This document shows, piece by piece, positions 11,296-23,679 of a DNA stretch of 64,000 bases. Made by a program: the position numbers and the translations under genes. The stretch's first letter is position 1. Each line of letters opens with the position of its first letter. The notes beneath the pieces were generated by a model that worked only from the letters and a program-made list of their open reading frames with translations, was not told the origin of the DNA and ran no database searches. Where the stretch lies: assembly GCA_947044405.1 (NCBI GenBank), contig CAMRHE010000011.1, positions 8,139,501 to 8,203,500 of the forward strand. Reading direction: 5' to 3'. This DNA comes from Leptodactylus fallax (lineage: Eukaryota; Chordata; Amphibia; Anura; Leptodactylidae).

Positions 11296-13372
11296 GTGCT
11301 GCTAGAAAGTATTGTATAGACACCTTCAGGGTCTATTTGATCCTTAGTTTCCTTCCAGGATCTTATCAGTTAAGCTAGAAGCTGAATCCTTTTAGCCTTG
11401 CAAACTTTCAAATTTTTTTTCAATTCTGTCTATATACTATATGGGATTTATTTATTTAAATGTTGATCCAAGGAAATAGGAAATAGCTGTCCCCAAGGGA
11501 GGGATGCAACTAGTTCTCCCTTATTCTGCTGCCCCGAATGTTTAAATTACTGCCAGTTTGGAGAACCAGAGTGCTGCCTAAGGCCTATGGCCTAAAAGAT
11601 GCCAGAAACACAAAGATGTCTCAGTCCAAGAACAGGTTCACAATGACATCACTGCATTGCACTAACTCTGCTGGGACACTCATGTCCCATTTTTGTTGCG
11701 TGCATAGGGGAATGAGAGGTAGACGAGTATGATTTTTAATGTTATCCTGCACATTAAGAGGGAATATTTACATAAGGAAACACCAAAGGACATTGGGTGC
11801 CATTAGAGATCATTGAGGGGAATAATAATATAGAGTGGGATCAGGGAACATTAGAGGGGACAGACGTCTGATTAATGTGATGTCTATAACAAGTTGTCCA
11901 TCACATGACCATGGACTGATTTTCATCCACAAGAAGTAAGGAGAATGAATGGCAGCAAACAGAGATCTATAAAGCCGTAAGGAATTGATACAGAAAGCAT
12001 ATTGGAAAAATTGTATAACTTTATACAAACTATAACATTTGTGTGATGATGAGAGCCCCAGTTATAGATTTCCAGTCAGATATTGGTCTTTCATGTCTTA
12101 TCACTTGGTCATAATAAACCATCTAGTGCCAGGAATGCGGTCATTCTGCTTTGCGCCAAGTCCCCTTTGTTGTTCTGTCCCTGGCTCAATTAGCATACAC
12201 TTGTTAATCTCATTATCCCAGCAGGGGGTTCCTGCAAACCTGTGGCTGGAAAGACCTCAGAATACACAAAATCCAGACTCCATGTCTCCAGGCCACAGTA
12301 CAAAGGGAATATTGTTTTATGGCAATATTTCCCCAGCAGAACCACCTATCGTCGCACTGATAAATTCCTCGGGTGCACCAGGCACAGACGAACGCTCCAA
12401 ATCTAAACTCGGTACCATGGGACACAGGGAAAAGGTCCAGATTCTGATCTCATTACCCAAGGAGGATTTGGGGTGTGATTCTTGGTGTCTACATGATGGG
12501 GATCTTGCCCCGAATTACATCATACCCCTTGCCTGACTCTATGGTCATTGGGCGAGGAGATATGATGAATCATGGTTATTGAGATTTCAAGTGGAGGGTG
12601 GGGCTTCCCCTCCTAGTGACATCACTCAGGGAGGAGACTGGGAGAGTTATATGGTCTCATCTGGGAAACAAAGGAGTTCTTATCATGGAGAATATGTGAG
12701 GGCATGTCATGCTGTGGACAGAAGCAAGGGCTGAGGCCTAGCAATGAGGCCTGAAGCCTTCTTCTTGTTGCAGGTCAGCATGTAGGGAACACATGCTCTT
12801 TTATGGACTTAAGCAAGCGCCCTAGGTCAAAACTGCTGAGGCCTACAGAAATGGACTAACAATTTGTTCTGGTATTTATATATCTTTTATTCCCATTTTA
12901 TTTTCTGTACTGTATTTTGTTTTTACCTGTATTTGTTTGATAATCCGTTGATACAGTATGTATTTCTGTATATGTTAGGGCTAGTACCGACCCACTCGGG
13001 TTAATAAATATATAAAATATATAAAGCTCATTTCATATTATCCTATGAACCTGGTCCACTCACGGCATGCGAGTGGGAGGTAAGAAGGTTGATCGCAGGT
13101 CTTCCAAGCGGCTTGGCAAAGTGAGATCCTTCACAATTTGTCTCTCAATATTTGTTTGAAACTGGACCGCCACTTTTATATAAGGACATATAAAAGGGGA
13201 ACAATAATGTGAGGGACAGGGGATGCTCATAGGAACAAATAGTACTGTAGGTACTCCAAAAGAGGGTGTGAATTTGCAGTAAATGAGGAATGGCCTGAAA
13301 ATCACTCTCTCCTATATTATTCAAATAGTTACCATCAATAAAAATATAGGATTATAAAATAAAACCTCCTCT
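11296..13372. other. Non-coding DNA, possible decayed LTR
   Basis: No supported gene. The stretch 12600-13020 has a TATA-like site near 12650 and AATAAA near 13005, as an old LTR would, but I could not find paired ends or a target duplication. The 165-codon frame at 12039-12536 has no recognisable domain. Confidence 0.4.
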
Positions 13373-14031
13373 TGTAACATCTCTGCGCCAACCTCCACTC
13401 GCACGCTGCGGCGCAGGAGGCGTGTTCAGTTTTATTCCTTGCGTAGGGTTCTTCTTTCTCCATCTGAACACTGTCCTAGTATCTCTTGTCTGTAATTGAA
13501 TTTCAGCCACACCCGTCTCCTGAACCTTTGTTTCTCTCCGCTCCTCTAACAGTTAATCTTAGCCTTGCCTGTGTGATTGACAGCCTGTCTATCAATCAAG
13601 TATGGGACTGATTCTGGATATCCTATAAACAGGTCATCAGCTCACACATGGTCGCTGGCTATTGCTACTCTGTCCTGTGACATTGTTCCTTGCTAGATGT
13701 GCTCTTACTGTTGTTATTATTATTCTGACCTCTGACCTTTGGCTTCCCTTGTGACTACTCTTTTGGATTATGATTTTGTACTGCTTTCTCTCTCTGACTT
13801 TGACCCTTGGCTTGCTTACTCCTCTTCTGTGTTGTTTGTCTTGTCTTGTTCTGTGTGTCACTTATTTCTAGGAAGGGTTTTGCCGTCCAGTTGCTCCTGT
13901 CATTAGGACAGTGTGGCAATTAGGTAGGGACAGGATCTGGGTTGAGCTTAGGACTCACTAACCTGGCTTCCCCTTCTTCCATTGTTCCAGCAGCAGTACT
14001 AGGGAATTGCACAACTAGCAATTCCCTTACA
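13373..14031 (+). repeat. Solo LTR (659 bp), same family as 10499-11148
   Basis: Begins TGTAACATC and ends CCCTTACA, flanked by CCTCT (13368-13372) and CCTGT (14032-14036), a 5-bp duplication with one mismatch. TATAAA near 13624 sets the likely orientation. No internal region is seen. Confidence 0.75.
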
Positions 14032-14036
14032 CCTGT

Positions 14037-15659
14037 TCAATATACATTAATTGTATCACATCTTTTTTGAGGGTTGTTTGCTCATTGTGCTTTATTTTTG
14101 ATGCATTTGCACTTTTTTTTCCATTGCCACTTTTGCTTTTTGGAGAAGAAAGTGGGCATGGCCAAAATGGCGTTTACTTTCTTGCCATTTTTATAACTTG
14201 CACCTATTTAAAGAGGCACAGAAAACAGCAAAGTATATGAACAACATATAAAAAAAAACTGTCATGTCACACAGAAGTGGAATCAAAATTCCATGCGGTA
14301 CATTTTGCGCAAAATTTATTACACAATAATTTACACACAACGTGCATATGGCCAAAAAAGGCTCACATAAAATAACTAACATGTGCTTAACATTTATCAA
14401 GGAACTGTGCCTAGTTAATAAATATTCACTACCGATAAAGCTGAGAAAATAAAGGTGCAATTGTGAGAGTTTCAGATGAAAAAAGGCACAGTTAATAAGT
14501 AACTCATTTTATGTTTTTCTGGATGAATTACTATAAAGTTACAAATACTTTATTCTGTGTTTACCCTTCTGTCTAACGATGTCTGTGGATTAGACAGAAT
14601 AAACTTGCTCACTGGTTGCTTTACATTTGAATTATTATTGTTTTGAATGAGCAAAAATGGATAACACCTAAAAAAATCAATTCAATAAAAATTGCATTGG
14701 TTTGTTAATTTTTTTTTTTAATAAGGATCATGTGATAAAATCCATCTGCTAACAAAAAATTTTTCTACTCTCAGAATAATTAAATTAGTGTCTTGTGGTT
14801 CTCTGGATAAATATGCAAGCTGTTTACCTAAGGAACAGTTAACAAGGTAAATTGTATTGCTTTTACCTTCCAACTCTATTCTAAGCATTTGTACTCAAGA
14901 TGCTGGTTCACGGAGATGAAATTGCCTCTATTTTTTTCTACGAAAGTTTGAGCTAAGATTAATTTTTCTTTTAGTTGTGCTTATATTATTATATATTTCA
15001 CCATTTATTTTTGCTTCTCATAGCGAAGTATTTTCTTAATGCAAAAATGAAAGTGAATTACTTTTTTTATAGTTTGCCATCAATATTTACATTTATAACG
15101 CAATCATTTATGACCAAATATTTGTCTTCTATTGGTATGTTTTTCAAGTGAAATACACATTTGCTTTACAGAATATTTTTTTCTGTGTATTTTGACTTGT
15201 TCTTGACCAGATTTTGGTGAATGCTATTGAAAAAGTGACAAAACAGATGTGTCCTTTCCTACTTGTCCTCTTGTCTGGTCATATACATATATCTATATCA
15301 CAAGTTAAGCAGATTTGTTATGAAATTTTGGTACAAAATGTTACACTTCAAGCCACACCCCTTTTCTCACTAAATCACACCCCTTTGCTAAGCTGATCAA
15401 AAGAATGGACCAAAACTAGATTTGACATTTTCTGATAGAAATGCACAAAGTTGTGGTACATTTTACACCACATTTTAGTCCAAATAGATTAGCAAATCTG
15501 CCTGTCTGTACACTCCATATTTCATCCTAAATAAACAGAAAGAAACTTTCTACTAAATTCACTGCCTGCAAACACATATTGAAAATTAAGATCACTTTTA
15601 GATCACCATATTTTAATCTGGCATATTCAGCATGTAAAATCTTTTAAATGTACTGCTAG
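14037..15659. other. AT-rich non-coding DNA
   Basis: No gene recognised. 15200-15500 has the look of a decayed dispersed repeat (alternating CACACCCC blocks) but I cannot classify it. Confidence 0.55.
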
Positions 15660-15673
15660 AAATATTATAAGAG
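15660..15673 (+). repeat. LINE 5' target-site duplication
   Basis: AAATATTATAAGAG, repeated exactly at 21701-21714. It brackets the LINE and fixes its boundaries. Confidence 0.92.
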
Positions 15674-15826
15674 GGGGGCGTGGCTTGGAGCCAACCAAGA
15701 TGGCCGCTGATCTGTAAAGCTCTGAGGCCTCACACTCCTTCAACGGCTCAAAGCAACTACTTGGCGCCGGTGAAACCGGGATATTAGAGCACGGAAGGGT
15801 CCTCTGCTGCTCAGGACTGTGGGGAT

Positions 15827-17118
15827 ATGGCGAAACGAGGGAAGAAAGACCCCCCCCGAAGCGGCTCACTGACTTTTTCGCAGCGCCAGCCTCGGCCCAA
15901 GATGGTGCCGGCGAATCCTCCCTTCACCCGCTGCAGCGGGCGGCGGGTCACTCCTGCGCGGAATACAACGGCACTCCAGGTGAGCAGCTACCTAAACTCA
16001 CACCATCACATCTGGAGGCCTCTGGTGACAGTCCTGGCTCCCAGGACAATCAGAAAAGGGCATTAGAAGGCCAGCAGCAAGCTCCAAAGAGGGGACTACA
16101 ACCCCCATCTTCACCCACTTCAGCCCTTGTCAGCCATCCGGAGGTTTCTCCTGTAGAAGCATCCTCCCAGGCAGATAGCATTACTCCCACACAAAGCCCT
16201 GTAAAGCAAAAGATGAGATGGGATACCACGTTCTGTTTTGAATCTCGCCAGGCTGTGGAAGATCCCCAATTAGGTGATTCGGATGTGCTCCAGGCTATCC
16301 CTGCAGGTACCCAATCGGCTTCTGAATCCTTCTTGAAGGATATAATGCTAGCATTGCACAGATCTATTCAGAAGGATATCACTAAGGCGATTACATCCGT
16401 ATCCTCCACGGTTGATTCTCTTGGCAACAGGATAGACCACATTGAGAATAAAATGAGTGAATTTGCTGCGGCACACAACACTATAGTGGATGCCCATAAT
16501 GATCTTGAGGAAGAATTAGCGGCGGTCAAACTTAAACTTGCCGACATGGAAGATAGGAATAGACGGAATAATGTCAAGTTTCGTGGCATACCAGAGTCAG
16601 TCGCTGCCAGGGACCTGACTTCTTATCTGCAACGATTAATGAAAGTAATCCTGCCACAATGCTCTGATGCGGATCTTATAATAGACAGGGCTCACCGCTT
16701 GCCGAAGCCGAAGGGGATGCCTGATCATATTCCCAGAGACACCCTCGCCCGCATGCATTTCTACCATGTCAAAGATCGTCTCATGCTTGAGTCAAGGAAA
16801 AGACCATCTTTGCCTGAGCCATTTAAAGAAATCCAACTTTATGCAGACCTTTCTCAGGCTACTATTGCTGCCAGAAGAGAGCTGGCTCCTGTTATAGCGG
16901 TCCTCCGTCAACACAACATTCCCTACAAGTGGGGATTCCCAACTAAAGTCATCGTTATTAGAAATGGAATGACTTTTACATTTAACTCCTTTGACACCGG
17001 AAGAAACCTGCTACACCAGTGGAACCTGCCGCCACCTGCGCCTAATGTCCAGAAATCTTCAAGGGCCGAGTCCCATAAGTTGGACCCTCCGTGGAAATCT
17101 ACCACCTCTGCCGAGTGA
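15827..17118 (+). pseudogene. LINE ORF1 nucleic-acid-binding protein (one frameshift)
   Basis: Starts MAKRGKKDPP and shifts frame at the C8 run 15850-15857. After the run the other frame continues with an L1-like LTDFF motif and stays open to 17118. The long intact part starts at Met 16213 (301 aa). It has a heptad-like coiled coil (about 16390-16540), then RRNNVKFRGIPE (about 16559-16594), the start of the L1-type RRM, and a C-terminal domain with the PYKWGFP motif near 16921. ORF1p normally trimerises and coats LINE RNA. A single homopolymer length change accounts for the damage, which could be real or a sequencing error. Confidence 0.87.
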
Positions 17119-17384
17119 ATAGCTCAATATGGACATACTGTAAGTCACCTGTGGCGTGTTTTGTATCTCCTATTCTATAGCAAACTTCCCCCCAAGTTTG
17201 CGCAGTATTTCACTGCTCGGTTGTGTAACATTATTTTCTCTTCCCTTACTGTTAACTAATTTTATGTTGAATAATGTCGTTAATGGATTGTTTTCCTCTA
17301 GGCCTAAGAGATGTCATTTTAGCGTTACTCTCCTATATGACCCTTTCTGCTACCAGTCTATATTGCTAATTCTTGAAAGTATCA

Positions 17385-20300
17385 ATGGGTGTTAAATTAC
17401 TGTCACTTAACGCGAGGGGACTAAATAGTCCCTTTAAGCGTTCATTGTTGTGGAAAGAGGCTCTCAGATCTGCAGCAGATGTAATTTGCATACAGGAGAC
17501 GCATTTCTGTGACTCTCATCCGCCAAAGCTTTCTCACAAATTGTTCCCTCATGTCTTCTGTTCCAATGCCGCCAAGAAGGTTGCGGGTGTCCTCATAGCG
17601 ATAAAGCATACAGTGTCATTTCAGTTAATACATGTCAGTTCAGACCCCAAGGGCCGCTATGTAGCTCTCACCTGTTTGCTTGATAACTGCCCCATCACTA
17701 TTGTAAACGTATACTGTCCTAATGCATCTCAGATTCCCTTTTCAAACTCGGTATTGAAGAAGTGTAGGAAGCGTGCTCAGGGCCAGGTTCTATTTTGCGG
17801 TGATTTCAATATTGTACATAACGCTGCTGCTGATTCCACTTATCGCGGCAAGCATCCACCTCAACAATTAGGACCTTGGCTCCGGCAGACGGAACTTCAC
17901 GATGTTTGGCGGTGCTTCCATTCCTCAGAAAAGGACTATACGTACTATTCTGCTCGGCACCAATCCTACTCCAGAATAGACATGTTCCTAGTCCAGGGTG
18001 ATCTGCTTCTTAGAGTACAAAGTTGTGAAATAGGGAATATCACGTGATCATACTTAGCATCCACTTAGTTGGCACGGTGGCCCCCCCGTGTCGTGGCGAA
18101 ACAATACCTATGTCATGTCTCTGAAACCGATAACCAAGAAATTGAACACTGACAGTGCCAAATTCTTTAACATTAATTCCCCCTCGGTAGATGGTAAGTT
18201 TTGCCTCTGGAATTCACATAAGGCATTTGTTAGGGGTCTAATGATTCAGCATACCTCGCGCTTTAAGCGCAACCGATTGCAAGCGATGAAGGAGCTACTT
18301 ACTTCTATTGCAACTCTAGAGCAGAAGCATAAAATTTACCCTAATCCTGCCCTATTGAATGCTTTGCGGAAGGCTAGGGATGACTTGAGCGCCCACCTAC
18401 TGGTGGACTTTGAAAAACACTCTAAACGCTTGAAAACCTCTTATTACCGGTTGTACAATAAAGCCAGCAAGCTAATGGCACAGAGAGTTAAGGCAGCAAG
18501 GAATAAATCTAAAATCCCATTTCTTGTGTCTAAATCGACCACAGCAAAAATCTTCCACCCTCAACAAATTGCTGATGAATTCAGTAAATATTATCAGGAC
18601 TTGTATAACTTGAGAGATGACGCGGATACCACGCAGCCTTCAAGTATAGATATTAACCGATTCCTATGCTCTTTGCACCTTCCCTCTGTTACCCCTGCAC
18701 AGCTGCAGTCTTTAAATGTTTCTATTTCCACCCAGAAAGTGGCTAAGGCGATTGATGGCTTAAAACTTAATAAATCTCCAGGTCCAGATGGGTTCTCTGG
18801 GGGAATACTACAAGCTGTTCAAGCCACTTATTCTTGCTCACCTTACTGAGGTTTTTAATTTAGCAATGGTGACAGGAAAATTTCCCCTTGAGATGCTATC
18901 CGCAACGATTGTGACTCTACCCAAACCAGGCAAAGACCCCTCCCGACCCTCTATCGGCCCATATCACTATTAAATGCGGATGTTAAGTTGTTCGCGAAGG
19001 TACTTGCGAACAGACTCCTCGATGTCATGCCCACACTGATAGGCGGGGATCAGGTTGGATTCACTAAGGGGAGACAGGCCCCAGACGGCATGAGACGTGT
19101 GGTCGCGCTGGTTGCGGCGGCCCGGGCTCAGCGGGCGCCTTCTCTGCTCCTGTCCCTGGATGCGGAGAAGGCGCTTGATAGAGTGCATTGGGGGTATCTT
19201 TTTGAGGTTCTCCATAAATTTGGTTTTTCTGGCACCATAGCTACTGCAATCTCTGCACTCTACTTTAACCCTTCCGCGCGAGTGCTGGCGAATGGAGTCC
19301 TGTCCCGCCCCTTCGCCATTACCAATGGCACGAGACAGGGGTGCCCATTGTCCCCTTTGATATTCTCATTAGTAATGGAGCCTCTGGCTGAAAGGATCAG
19401 GACGCATCCGGGCCTGTCTGGTATCAGGTTGGATTGGACAGACCACAGAATTAATTTATTCGCGGATGATGTGATTCTGTCCCTTTCCTACTCTAATAAC
19501 ATGCTCGGTACTGTATCTCAAATTCTGAAAGATTAATGAATCTAAGTCCCAGATTTTGGGAATTGGTCTGTCTCAAAACAATATACACCACATCAAAAAC
19601 ACATCGCCCTATCAATGGTGCTCGCACTCTATACCCTATCTGGGAATACGGCTCACCCCAAACCCAAAAGATTTAGTTAAGGCCAACTTTCCAGGCCTGC
19701 TGGCTACCCTTCAGAAGGAGCTTGATGGGTTAACTAAATTTGAGCATAGTTGGATGGGAAGAATAGTATTATACAAAATGTTGATCCTTCCCAAGATACT
19801 TTACTATTTAAGAACAGTAGTGATACCGATACCCAAGTCCACCTTCCTGAGTTTCCAAAAACAAATGATGTCCTTTATATGGAATGGTGGTAAACCCAGA
19901 GTAGCACTACATACACTGTTTAAAGCAAGAGATAATGGGGGTATGGGTGTACCAAACTTGTACCATTATTATTTAGCCATAGTTTTGGGTCAACTCCAAT
20001 TTTGGTTTACAACGAACCATGACAAACTGTGGCCAGCTATGGAGGCCCAAATGGCTCGGCCTACCGATTGGGAGGGATACCTGCTAGCGTCAGGACCCAG
20101 GAGCGGATCTTCCATATCTGCTCCACCGGCTGTACAGGCTACGATTGGGGCATGGCATGCATTGTGTGCTATGCAGGGTGGGGATGCTCCTAAGGTAACA
20201 CTAAATCTGCCCATTATGACGCTCCCTCTCGAGATACCGCATTTATCCCTAGACGTGTGGCGTAGATGTGGGGTAAAGTATGTCTCTGACCTGTATTGGG

Positions 20301-21112
20301 GAGGTACTATAGCACCCTTCTCCGTGCTGCAGGAGACATATGGTCTACCCGCAAAGGAGGCATATACCTATAGTAGATTGACTTCCTACTTGTCTGACAC
20401 TACCTCGGCTCAGCTGCGCTTACCGCAGCCGGCCGCCGACCTCTTACACCCACAGGCTTTCCCAGCGGCTTATAATACTAAAACCCTGTATCGAACTTTA
20501 AATATGGATTGCACCTTTCGCAAGACTAAACACATGAGCCTTTGGGAAGTGGACATAGGCAGCAGATTTGAGGCCGGCCACTGGCAGGAAGCGATCAGAT
20601 GGGCTAAGCGATCCACAGTATGTGCCTCACATTGGGAGCAATATAGCAAACTACTTCTACGCTGGTATTACCCTCCTTTATGCCTAGCTAAGTTCTACCC
20701 ATCATGTTCACCTCGCTGTTGGAGGGGATGTGGGGAGAACGGCTCTTTATTCCACGTGTTCTGGCACTGTCCACTCATTCAGCCCTTTTGGGTTTCTGTG
20801 TTTTCCTTGGTTAATAGCCTGTGTGGTGGAGTGGTGGGGTGTACACCTGAACTGGCACTCCTCCTGCTGGGAATCCACTTGATACCGGGTAGACATAGGA
20901 CAGTTGTATGTCAGGTACTAGGGGCTGCCCGTCTACTTATTGCAAGAAGATGGAAGTCTACTTCATGTCCGACATTGACAGAGTTGATCTCAGAGGTGTC
21001 ACTGAACTATCAATACGAGCATATTTGTGCATGTAATGGAGGGGGCCTGGATAGATTCAGGACACACTGGGAGTTGTGGGCAGAGGCATTCCCCCCACCG
21101 TACACTCATTGA
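17385..21112 (+). pseudogene. LINE ORF2: endonuclease-reverse transcriptase (frameshifted)
   Basis: Pieces in order: an apurinic endonuclease (LLSLNARGLNSPFKR, then CIQETH, then GDFNI), 17385-18047; a linker and the start of RT (NKSPGPDGFSGG), 18088-18849; 18788-18973; the RT core with QVGFTKGRQ, LDAEKALDRVHW and FADD (about 19456), 18988-19536; and the thumb and C-terminus, 19556-21112, with a CCHC motif C-x3-C-x7-H-x4-C near 20716-20769. There is a TGA at 18045 and frame changes near 18060, 18800, 18980 and 19540. The intact length would be about 1240 codons, normal for L1/Tx1. The start MGVKLL at 17385 is chosen because it is next to the endonuclease core. Confidence 0.9.
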
Positions 21113-21700
21113 CGGACTATACGCCGTGGCCTTTCCTGACACTACGGTATTACATTTTACTTTACTTCTGTAAACTCTTGGGGCCACTCTGCTTGGTTAC
21201 TCCTGGAACACCTATATGCTATCTAATTAAGTAATTGGAAAGTGGATACCTGGTAGCTGATGGGTCTCCCCCTTTGTTTGCAGGGCGGGTTACCTACTCT
21301 GTGGGCTGGGGGATGTGATCCAACTTTATTCGTTCTCTAGGCCTGGACTATGTTTTGTGTTTTATGTTCTTTTGTTGTTTTGCCCTCCGCTTTTCACTTT
21401 ATCCTCCACTAGCCCGTTCCCCTCCCCCTCCTTCTCATGGCAAAACTCGATTGTCGCTCCATACAGCCTTATCGTGTTAGGTTTATCATATGTTTGGAAA
21501 GACTTACATGCTCTTACTATGCATTATTACTATATGTATTTTATTCATGGATGTACTTCACTTGAGTATATTGTATTGTACTGTGATTACGATATGTGTG
21601 AGGCCATAATTGTGCCCTTGTTCCTTGATGTGTTTACGACTTGTAATGTATTCCTGTTAAAAATTTCAATAAAAAACTATTGAAACAAAAAATAAAAAAT

Positions 21701-21714
21701 AAATATTATAAGAG
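21701..21714 (+). repeat. LINE 3' target-site duplication
   Basis: Second copy of AAATATTATAAGAG, directly after the A-rich tail. Confidence 0.92.
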
Positions 21715-21849
21715 CTTTTATATAACGTTATAAAAAATATATATTTTAAATCGCTGAAAAAGTTTAGGGATAAAAGAAGGTTGTCATGAATCATGAGTGT
21801 AAAAGCTGCCATTGTTTCATTACAATGTACAGTATGTCTTGAAGATTAA

Positions 21850-22343
21850 AGGGGTATTTCCACGAACATAACCATTTTTAAATTTGTAGATAATTAAACG
21901 TTAAACATTTTTGCAAATATAAGTAATTAAACATTTTGCAGAGTTTTAAAGATTTTCTCTAAATATCTTGTGGTTACAAGTTGTTGTATTGATAGGTTGC
22001 CAGTGGATACGACCATGAATGCAGGAACTTCCTAAGGTCATAAAATCCGCCATGATTTCCTTATTGTGGCCAGGATATCTTCTGATACATGTAGTGTCCC
22101 TGCCTGATAACCCACTATAATAATGACATCATGGCTGGGTTTCCTAAAAGTCCCAGACCATAGAAAGTTTCTGCATTTGTGGTCGTATCCATTGGCAACC
22201 GATCAAGACAAGACTGTCACCACTAAGATGGTTAGAGAAAATCTTTAAAACTCTGCAGAATTTTTATCTACTTATATTTGCAAAATGTTTAACTTTTCAT
22301 TATCTACAAATATAGATATGATTATGTTCATGGGAATACACCG
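21850..22343. mobile_element. TTAA-flanked MITE
   Basis: Left end AGGGGTATTTCCACGAACAT and a right end complementary to it, each flanked by TTAA (21846-21849, 22344-22347). Arms of about 140 bp pair imperfectly. No coding capacity. Resembles T2/piggyBac-type MITEs of frogs. Confidence 0.8.
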
Positions 22344-22347
22344 TTAA

Positions 22348-23444
22348 TTTTGGATTAAGTCTTGAAACATCTGCTTTGGCTACTAATTGTTTGCATGTGA
22401 AAACATATTCAACTGTTCCATTTGCAAAATCTTTGATGTACAGATTTTTCTTATCTAAACCATATACTGTAATATATTGATTAATTTATTTTGAAACATT
22501 ACAATCATAAGTTAAACAATTATACAGCTCAAAAAGAATGGAAAGTCACTTACTCTTTCTGAAGTCCGATTAATCTAGACTGTAAAGATAAATCAGTGAA
22601 GATAAAACCTGATATATTTACCATACATGTTGTGTGCTCTGATGCAAATTGAATGCACTAACCATTGGGTCTGTGCTATCTCACACAGCAGGGACCCGAT
22701 AGCATTGCCCGTAATCATAGATGACTCTGATGCGACCACGGTTTCTGAGTGGTTACTTTCGCTTTCTGTATGACGATCAGTAATGTGACAGCTCCCTTTC
22801 CCCCCATAGCGATTTGGCGGGAGCTGTTCCATTACCATGGCAGCTGTGAGCCTTCTAAAGGTTCCCAGGCCTGCCATCGTAATGTAACTACTGAAGCCTG
22901 CCTGCTGGGAATCTGTCATAGACTGAAATACAGTAATATTGCAGTCTATGGCACAAGTGGACTGAGGATCACATGTTCAAGCCCCTTAGGGGGTTAAAAA
23001 AAAAAAAATCATCCCTCTTTCCCTAGATCACATATTAATATAAATAAATAAAAGTAAACATAAGCACATTAGGCATCTCTAAGTCCAAAAATGCCCAAAC
23101 TTTTAAAATATAAAAACACCAAACACCGTACAAAGAAAAAAAAAAATCAAAATGGCTGAATTGGTGTTTTTTCGCCACTTTGCCTCCCTAAAAAAATGGA
23201 ATAAAAAGTGATCAAAACATCAAGCATTCCCCAACATGGTATCAATAAAAACTACATATTGTCCATCAAAAAAAGACACCTTACACAGATCCGTACTCTG
23301 AAATATAAAAAAAGTACAGGTGTCAGAATATGGTGATTCAAAGAATTTTTTTTTCTTCAAAACTTTTAATTTTTGTAAAGTTATTAAAGCATGAAAAGAA
23401 CTATATAAATGTGGTATCACCGTGATCGTACCGACCCGGAGAAT
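22348..23444. other. Dispersed repeat, left half (host of the nested LINE)
   Basis: No gene. From about 22590 the sequence looks like a high-copy repeat. It includes a tRNA B-box-like GTTCAAGCCCC near 22975 and A-rich blocks. The sequence resumes at 45806-46120 beyond the LINE insertion. Class not determined; similarity to a common frog repeat is from memory only. Confidence 0.4.
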
Positions 23445-23455
23445 AAAGCATTTTT
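23445..23455 (-). repeat. Target-site duplication of nested LINE (3' side)
   Basis: AAAGCATTTTT, matching 45806-45816 on the far side of the whole nest. The right edge merges with the LINE poly-A tract. Confidence 0.8.
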
Positions 23456-23679
23456 TTTTCCCAATAAAAGTTTTATTGAAATTTTGCAAAAAGGGTGGCA
23501 TAACATAAACCACAATTGAAAATAGGGGGGAGGGGGAGGGAAGCAGGGGAACATTGGGGGAAACAACATCAGGGAAGTAAAGAAGGGGTAAAAGGGCAAG
23601 AGAACAAATAAATACTCTGACGCAGCAGTGTCCAACAGTAAATCCTAACAAAAAGGAGCATAAACAAGGCAAAACACTG

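Larger units (their letters stand above)
15674..21700 (+). mobile_element. Full-length L1/Tx1-like LINE
   Basis: A 6.0-kb non-LTR retrotransposon with a G-rich 5' end (GGGGGCGTGGCTTGG), two ORFs, a 3' UTR and an A-rich tail with AATAAA-type signals (21669-21700). The 14-bp target duplication shows insertion by target-primed reverse transcription. ORF1 has an L1-type RRM region and ORF2 has an apurinic endonuclease, RT and a C-terminal CCHC motif, which together define the L1/Tx1 group. ORF2 is broken in several places, so this copy is not autonomous as sequenced. Confidence 0.93.

Noticed and set aside
12039..12536. 165-codon open frame
   Set aside because: No domain, no signal or composition typical of a gene, and an isolated position in repeat-like DNA with LTR-style signals.
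12041..13047. Candidate LTR from a TG start to AATAAA region
   Set aside because: TATA and AATAAA are suggestive, but no matching flanking duplication, paired LTR or convincing PBS was found, so it is noted only as a possibility.
22965..22995. tRNA-like B box (GTTCAAGCCCC)
   Set aside because: No A box or cloverleaf could be built around it; it may mark a SINE but not a tRNA gene.
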